NCBI GenBank assembly: GCA_016929905.1
Contig: JAFGHX010000369.1
Span: forward strand, 51,091-115,090
DNA from: Kiritimatiellia bacterium
Lineage (GTDB): Bacteria; Verrucomicrobiota; Kiritimatiellia; JAFGHX01
Length of the DNA stretch: 64,000 bases
Direction of reading: 5' to 3'
Below the pieces are notes generated by a model, which was not told the DNA's origin, did not search any database, and saw only the letters and a list, made by a program, of their open reading frames with translations. The translations under genes were made by a program, and so were the position numbers. Below, one piece after another: positions 60,324 to 64,000 of this stretch (its first letter is position 1; the number at the start of each line of letters is the position of its first letter).

Positions 60324-60530
60324 GCGGCACCTCCATGTTGCGCCGTTCGGGCCGGAACTCGAGTTTCACGCGCGCCTGACGCCCTCAATCCCGAACAGAC
60401 GCGCCGCCGTACGCCCGCCGATGGCGGCACGCCGCGCATGTTCGTGTACATCCGTCACAATCACCGCTTGGCCTCCCTCCTGCTCCGGGTCGCGCCCTCG
60501 CGACGAAATCGATGATTAGGCCCGCCCCTC

Positions 60531-61412
60531 TCACGACGGGAAGAACGAGAAATAGTGGCCGAAGAACCGCTCCGGTTCCACCGTCAGAGCGACCTCATGC
60601 GGGCCGCCGGCGGCGGCCTCCCAATAGGTGACGCCCGCCAGCCGCGCCGAGGTCGATTCCACTTCGACGCGGCCCCGTTCGAACCCGCAAAGGCTGTCGT
60701 CGAAAATCGTCGCGGCCGCCAGCGGGTCGTGAAACGTGATCCCCTTGCACTTCTCGAACCACACTTCCGCAAAATCCAGGACGGGCCGCAGCAACGGCGC
60801 CGTGAATCGCGCGCGCACCTCGTCCGCTTTCAGCCAGACCTTGGTCGTCACGTTGATGCCGATCGAGCGGTGTACCTTCGGCCGGGCATGATAGACGATG
60901 GCGGTAGCCGCCGGATCGAGCATCGCGTTCCATTCCCGGCGGCCGAGGTCGGAGATCCGATCGGTGAAGGAGCCGCACATCATGACAAGGCCCTTGAGCA
61001 ACCCGGGAATGTCGGCGTCGGCCGCGAACAGCGCGGCGGCGTTCGTCAGCGGGCCGATCGTCAACAGCACGACTTCGCCCGGATTCGCCCGGATCGTCCG
61101 GCGCATGAATTCCACCGCCTCCCCGCGCGGGAACGAATCGTCATGCGGCCAGCGCGTCAAGGCGGCGCTCTGCGGCACATCGGGCTGCCGTTGGGGGATC
61201 AGAAACGGATCGGCCCGGCCCGGAAAGATCGGGACCGATCGACCGGCCACTTTGCACAGCGCGGATGCCACGCTCGCGCGCAGTGCCGTGTCGCCGCAGA
61301 CCGTCGTGATCCCCAGCAACTCGCATTCCGGATTGGCGAGCAGATAGGCGAGGCAGACGGCATCGTCGATGTCCGAGCCAATGTCGGTGTCCAGCAGCAC
61401 TCTTGTCGGCAT
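60531..61412 (-). CDS. Nucleoside hydrolase (inosine/uridine-preferring family)
   Basis: A 293-residue cytoplasmic protein with the calcium-binding signature DTDIGSDIDDA at 8-18, VVLLTIGPLTNAA, WNAMLDPAAT and FHDPLAA with the late His-Asp pair. The family cleaves N-glycosidic bonds of ribonucleosides; some members act on other ribosides. Its presence in a glycan locus is unexplained. AAGGAATAGGG precedes the ATG. A 90-base inverted repeat separates it from the upstream gene. Confidence 0.9.
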   Translation of the reverse strand: MPTRVLLDTDIGSDIDDAVCLAYLLANPECELLGITTVCGDTALRASVASALCKVAGRSVPIFPGRADPFLIPQRQPDVPQSAALTRWPHDDSFPRGEAVEFMRRTIRANPGEVVLLTIGPLTNAAALFAADADIPGLLKGLVMMCGSFTDRISDLGRREWNAMLDPAATAIVYHARPKVHRSIGINVTTKVWLKADEVRARFTAPLLRPVLDFAEVWFEKCKGITFHDPLAAATIFDDSLCGFERGRVEVESTSARLAGVTYWEAAAGGPHEVALTVEPERFFGHYFSFFPS

Positions 61413-61443
61413 CCCTATTCCTTTCCCGCCTCTGAAGGCGATC

Positions 61444-61533
61444 GTTGTGGGAATCGAGGATTGTCACGAGGCTGACCACGTCGTATTGCCTCTCGCAACG
61501 TCGCCTCGTGGCAATCCTTTCGATTCCCGCAAC
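61444..61533. repeat. Long imperfect inverted repeat
   Basis: The left arm 61444-61472 (GTTGTGGGAATCGAGGATTG...) and right arm 61503-61533 (...CAATCCTTTCGATTCCCGCAAC) pair with few mismatches and one two-base bulge, separated by about 30 bases. It lies between two leftward genes, so it could be a transcript-processing stem or a non-autonomous element. No second copy was noticed. Confidence 0.6.
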
Positions 61534-61649
61534 ACCTCTTCCCGAGCCAAGCATGCAGTGTATCGAGCCAACGCCTTCCGTGCTCTGCTTTTCGCGCCTC
61601 TTTCGCGACGTTTCGCGGGCAGTTCTTCCTCCGTCGTCCGAGCCAACCC

Positions 61650-63620
61650 CTACCGCGCTGGCTTGACTTCCACCTTCGCGTCGTCCCAGTCGTAGACGAG
61701 GGTAGGGTAGCCGTCGCGGTTCACGGCCAGCCGCCGCGTCGCGGGGTCCCAGCGCGCCCAGGGCGACTCCATCAGCCCGTGCCCGAGCGCCTCCTGCTCC
61801 GAGAGTTCTCTGCCGTCCACCCAGCGCCGTTCGGGCCGGAACTCGAGCTTCACGCGCACCAGGCGGCCGGCTCCGCGGTCCCGCGCATCCACTTCTACCG
61901 AGAGCGGATCGGTGTTGAACACGAGGTGCCGCGCCGACAGGTTCTCCGCGTACGCCTCGACGCTCGGAAACTCCGCGCGGGTCGCCAGCTCGACGATCCC
62001 GCCCGACGGGCCATCGAGCCGCATGTACGTCCACTTCTCTCCGCTCTTGCGTTCCCTCGATTCTTCGACACTCACCTTGCCGAGCGGGCAGTACCCGATG
62101 TACACCTCGCCCAACCGGCCGACTCGCCAGTAGTCGCCGCGGCATGCCTCGCCGCCGAGCGACCGCCAGTCCGGCAGGTGAACCCGCGTGTCCGGGTACG
62201 TGCGCACGACGCCGGTCGGCTTGCTGTTGGTCGTCGGGTCCCACAGCATCAGCAGCGTCCGGTCATGCACGAGCCGCTCGTAATCGTACAGCTCGCTCTG
62301 GAAGTCGTCCGGGTCCGCGTTCTGCCCGGTGGCGCCCAGGATCCGGGTCGCGCCGGTGTCGTCCGTGTCGCCCGTCACGTTCGGCTGGTACTGGTACAGG
62401 ATCGCGAACCCGCCGGCCGGCCTTCGCACATACACGCCGGAACTCACGTGCCCGTTCATCGTCCACCCGTAGGCGACGCCGAAGGCGGCGATGCCGTCCG
62501 GCAACATCACGCATTGCCAGGGCGAGACCTGTTCGCCCTCGAGGCCCAGGGCGTTGACCGAGTAGGGCGTCCGGCCACGCCCGTGTACGGCCGGCATGCG
62601 GGTCCAGAACGTGTAGCCTTCGCCCTTGTCCAGGAAGATCGAGCGGATCGTTTCCGGAACGGCGTACTCGACGGCGGCCGCCGGCACGACCGTGAGATAG
62701 GCGTTCTCCGCGCACGAACGCATGGCGGGGTCGCCGATCAACAGCCAGAGCAGCGGCTCCATGGCCCGGCTGCCCCCGTCCCCGGCGCCGCCGCCGTAGT
62801 CGCGCGACTGCGGCACGCCCAACGCGCCGCCGGGCAGCCAGAGATGCGCCTGCACCAGCAGCACGTACTCCAGCAGGATCGTCCCCATGCTCCGCGCGCG
62901 CCGGTCGTTCAGCGCCTGCAGGTAGAGCAGCTGCGGAAAATCATGCGCCGTATACAGCGGCGCGTTCATCTCGATGGCGCCGTGCCGCATCGTGTGCTCG
63001 CAGACGCTCGCGAGATTCGCCAGGCCGCGCTCCCAGAGTGACTTGTTGCCCAACGCCTCCCCAACCAGCAGTTCGGCGGCGACGAGGTCGATTGCACAGT
63101 TGCCCACATACCTCGAATGAGCGAGCCAGTCGCCGTCCTGGATCAGGGCGCGAATGGACTCCTTGACATCCGCCGGCCATTCCCTCCCGTAGCGGTGCAG
63201 CGCGTACGACAGCGCGCTCGTCGCGAAGTACATGCCCGGCGCGCCGCGGCGGGCCCAGGGGCCGCGCTTCTCTTTCGTGCCCACATAACTCACGAGTGTC
63301 CGCGCCATGTTGCCCGCAAGGACGCCCCCGTCGCGCGGGCTGAGCCCGCCGGGCAGGCCGCGGCGTTCCAGTTCGAGGCGGCCAACCAGCGCCGCCGCGT
63401 CGCTGCCGATACGTACGGAATCGCTCCGGTTCGTCGAGTAGGCGTGGTCCGGGGTCAGCCGGGCGGCCGCGTGGTCATTGAGTGCCAGCCGCAGAACAGC
63501 GGCTTGCCGCTCCTTCAATCCCGTGTCCGCGGGCACCCCGGCGAACGCGGGCGTCAACAGTCCGGCAATCGTTGCCGCCAGAGTCAACCCGTGCGCTATC
63601 CGCGCTAGTGTATTAGTCAT
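61650..63620 (-). CDS. Secreted (alpha/alpha)-toroid-like protein, unclassified
   Basis: A 656-residue protein with a signal peptide (1 to about 28, ending AFA). The N-terminal 330 residues are helical (LVGRLELERRGLPGG, YFATSALSYALHRYG, YTAHDFPQLLYLQAL), consistent with a toroid as in many polysaccharide lyases and glycosidases. The C-terminal half is beta-rich, with YTFWTRMPAVHGRGRTPYS, EKWTYMRLDGPSGG, PERRWVDGRELSEQEALG and YPTLVYDWDDAK. I cannot name the family; a lyase-like or hydrolase role is inferred from the fold pattern and neighbours. The ATG at 63620 has GGAGGAAGG upstream and overlaps the stop of a paralogue (ATGA). Confidence 0.65.
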   Translation of the reverse strand: MTNTLARIAHGLTLAATIAGLLTPAFAGVPADTGLKERQAAVLRLALNDHAAARLTPDHAYSTNRSDSVRIGSDAAALVGRLELERRGLPGGLSPRDGGVLAGNMARTLVSYVGTKEKRGPWARRGAPGMYFATSALSYALHRYGREWPADVKESIRALIQDGDWLAHSRYVGNCAIDLVAAELLVGEALGNKSLWERGLANLASVCEHTMRHGAIEMNAPLYTAHDFPQLLYLQALNDRRARSMGTILLEYVLLVQAHLWLPGGALGVPQSRDYGGGAGDGGSRAMEPLLWLLIGDPAMRSCAENAYLTVVPAAAVEYAVPETIRSIFLDKGEGYTFWTRMPAVHGRGRTPYSVNALGLEGEQVSPWQCVMLPDGIAAFGVAYGWTMNGHVSSGVYVRRPAGGFAILYQYQPNVTGDTDDTGATRILGATGQNADPDDFQSELYDYERLVHDRTLLMLWDPTTNSKPTGVVRTYPDTRVHLPDWRSLGGEACRGDYWRVGRLGEVYIGYCPLGKVSVEESRERKSGEKWTYMRLDGPSGGIVELATRAEFPSVEAYAENLSARHLVFNTDPLSVEVDARDRGAGRLVRVKLEFRPERRWVDGRELSEQEALGHGLMESPWARWDPATRRLAVNRDGYPTLVYDWDDAKVEVKPAR

Positions 63621-64000
63621 CGGCCTTCCTCCCTCTTCGCGTCGTCCCAGTCGTAGACCAGCGTGGGGTAGCCGTCCCGCGCGACGGTCAGCCGCCGGGT
63701 CGCGGGATCCCAGTGCGCCCACGGCGAGTCCATCAGCCCGTGCCCGAGCGCCTCCTGCTCCGAAAGCTCCCTGCCGTTCACCCAACGCCGTTCGGGCTGA
63801 TACTCGAGCCGCATGCGCACCAGGCGCCCGGCCTCGCGGTCGCGCGCGTCCACTTCCGCCCAGAGCGGGTCGGCGCTGAACGCCACGTGGCGCGCGGCCA
63901 GATCGTTTGCGTAGGCGTCGAGCGTCGGGAACTCCGCGCGGGTCGCCAGCTCGACGATCCCGCCCGACGGGCCATCGAGCCGCATGTACGTCCACTTCTC
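63617..64000 (-). CDS. Tandem paralogue of the 61650 protein, 5' end outside window
   Basis: The last 127 codons are visible. They match the C-terminus of the downstream gene almost residue for residue: EKWTYMRLDGPSGG, ELATRAEFP, PERRWVNGRELSEQEALG, WDPATRRL and YPTLVYDWDDAK. The stop codon overlaps the downstream ATG by four bases. The pair arose by tandem duplication, and the DNA of the two 3' ends is still highly similar. Confidence 0.85.
   Translation of the reverse strand, partial: EKWTYMRLDGPSGGIVELATRAEFPTLDAYANDLAARHVAFSADPLWAEVDARDREAGRLVRMRLEYQPERRWVNGRELSEQEALGHGLMDSPWAHWDPATRRLTVARDGYPTLVYDWDDAKREEGR

Noticed and set aside
1..64000. CRISPR arrays, rRNA and tRNA genes
   Set aside because: I saw no regularly spaced direct repeats with spacers, no rRNA segments, and no cloverleaf. 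A GGTTCGAATCG string near 14102 is the coding sequence for DDSNPG in a helix gene.

Overview
The window is GC-rich bacterial DNA. It is dominated by secreted right-handed beta-helix proteins, GH20-like hexosaminidases, heparinase II/III-like lyases, esterase and deacetylase-type enzymes, and AraC regulators. This gene mix, the long runs of paralogues and the many palindromic intergenic repeats fit a polysaccharide-degrading member of the PVC group (Lentisphaerota, Kiritimatiellota or Planctomycetota). That placement is inference: no rRNA, tRNA or other marker gene is visible.

Layout. 1-3.1 kb: a Gfo/Idh/MocA dehydrogenase cut by the window edge, a LarA-family protein, then remnants (transposase N-terminus, DUF4160 and DUF2442). 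3.2-17 kb: six beta-helix genes (one with two helices), two paralogous AraC regulators, a frameshifted RHH/PIN toxin-antitoxin pair and two neighbouring inverted-repeat elements. 17-21 kb: a heparinase-like lyase and an ATPase relic. 21-33.8 kb: a long leftward gene run with a beta-propeller fusion, a GNAT-like acyltransferase, a beta-helix, two GH20-like enzymes, a beta-helix with a C-terminal sandwich domain, and an MDR dehydrogenase. 34-45 kb: short leftward operons (NodB-like protein, M28 peptidase, two beta-helices, TIM-barrel protein, truncated alpha/beta hydrolase) beside a divergent AraC gene. 45-47.5 kb: intact YefM/YoeB, a small conserved protein, repeats and a half-size permease. 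47.8-57.3 kb: NodB deacetylase, PIG-L, M14 peptidase, third GH20-like enzyme, a LamG/propeller protein and a divergent AraC gene. 57.3-64 kb: GH20 tail relic, TIM-barrel protein, second heparinase-like lyase, nucleoside hydrolase and a tandem pair of unclassified secreted proteins.

How it may work. Secreted beta-helix proteins, lyases and GH20-like enzymes would cut an N-acetylated, possibly uronic-acid-containing glycan. Deacetylases, esterases and cytoplasmic dehydrogenases, isomerases and hydrolases would process the products. The substrate cannot be read from sequence.

The most striking non-coding signal is a 43-base operator-like block followed by a fixed-distance -10 box. It occurs five times, always facing leftward genes, between 33.9 and 44.1 kb. 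One copy lies beside the divergent AraC gene at 44.19 kb. It looks like one regulon with tandem AraC-type half-sites. One of its targets is a chimeric gene in which a beta-helix gene's 5' end has been joined to a beta-propeller body.
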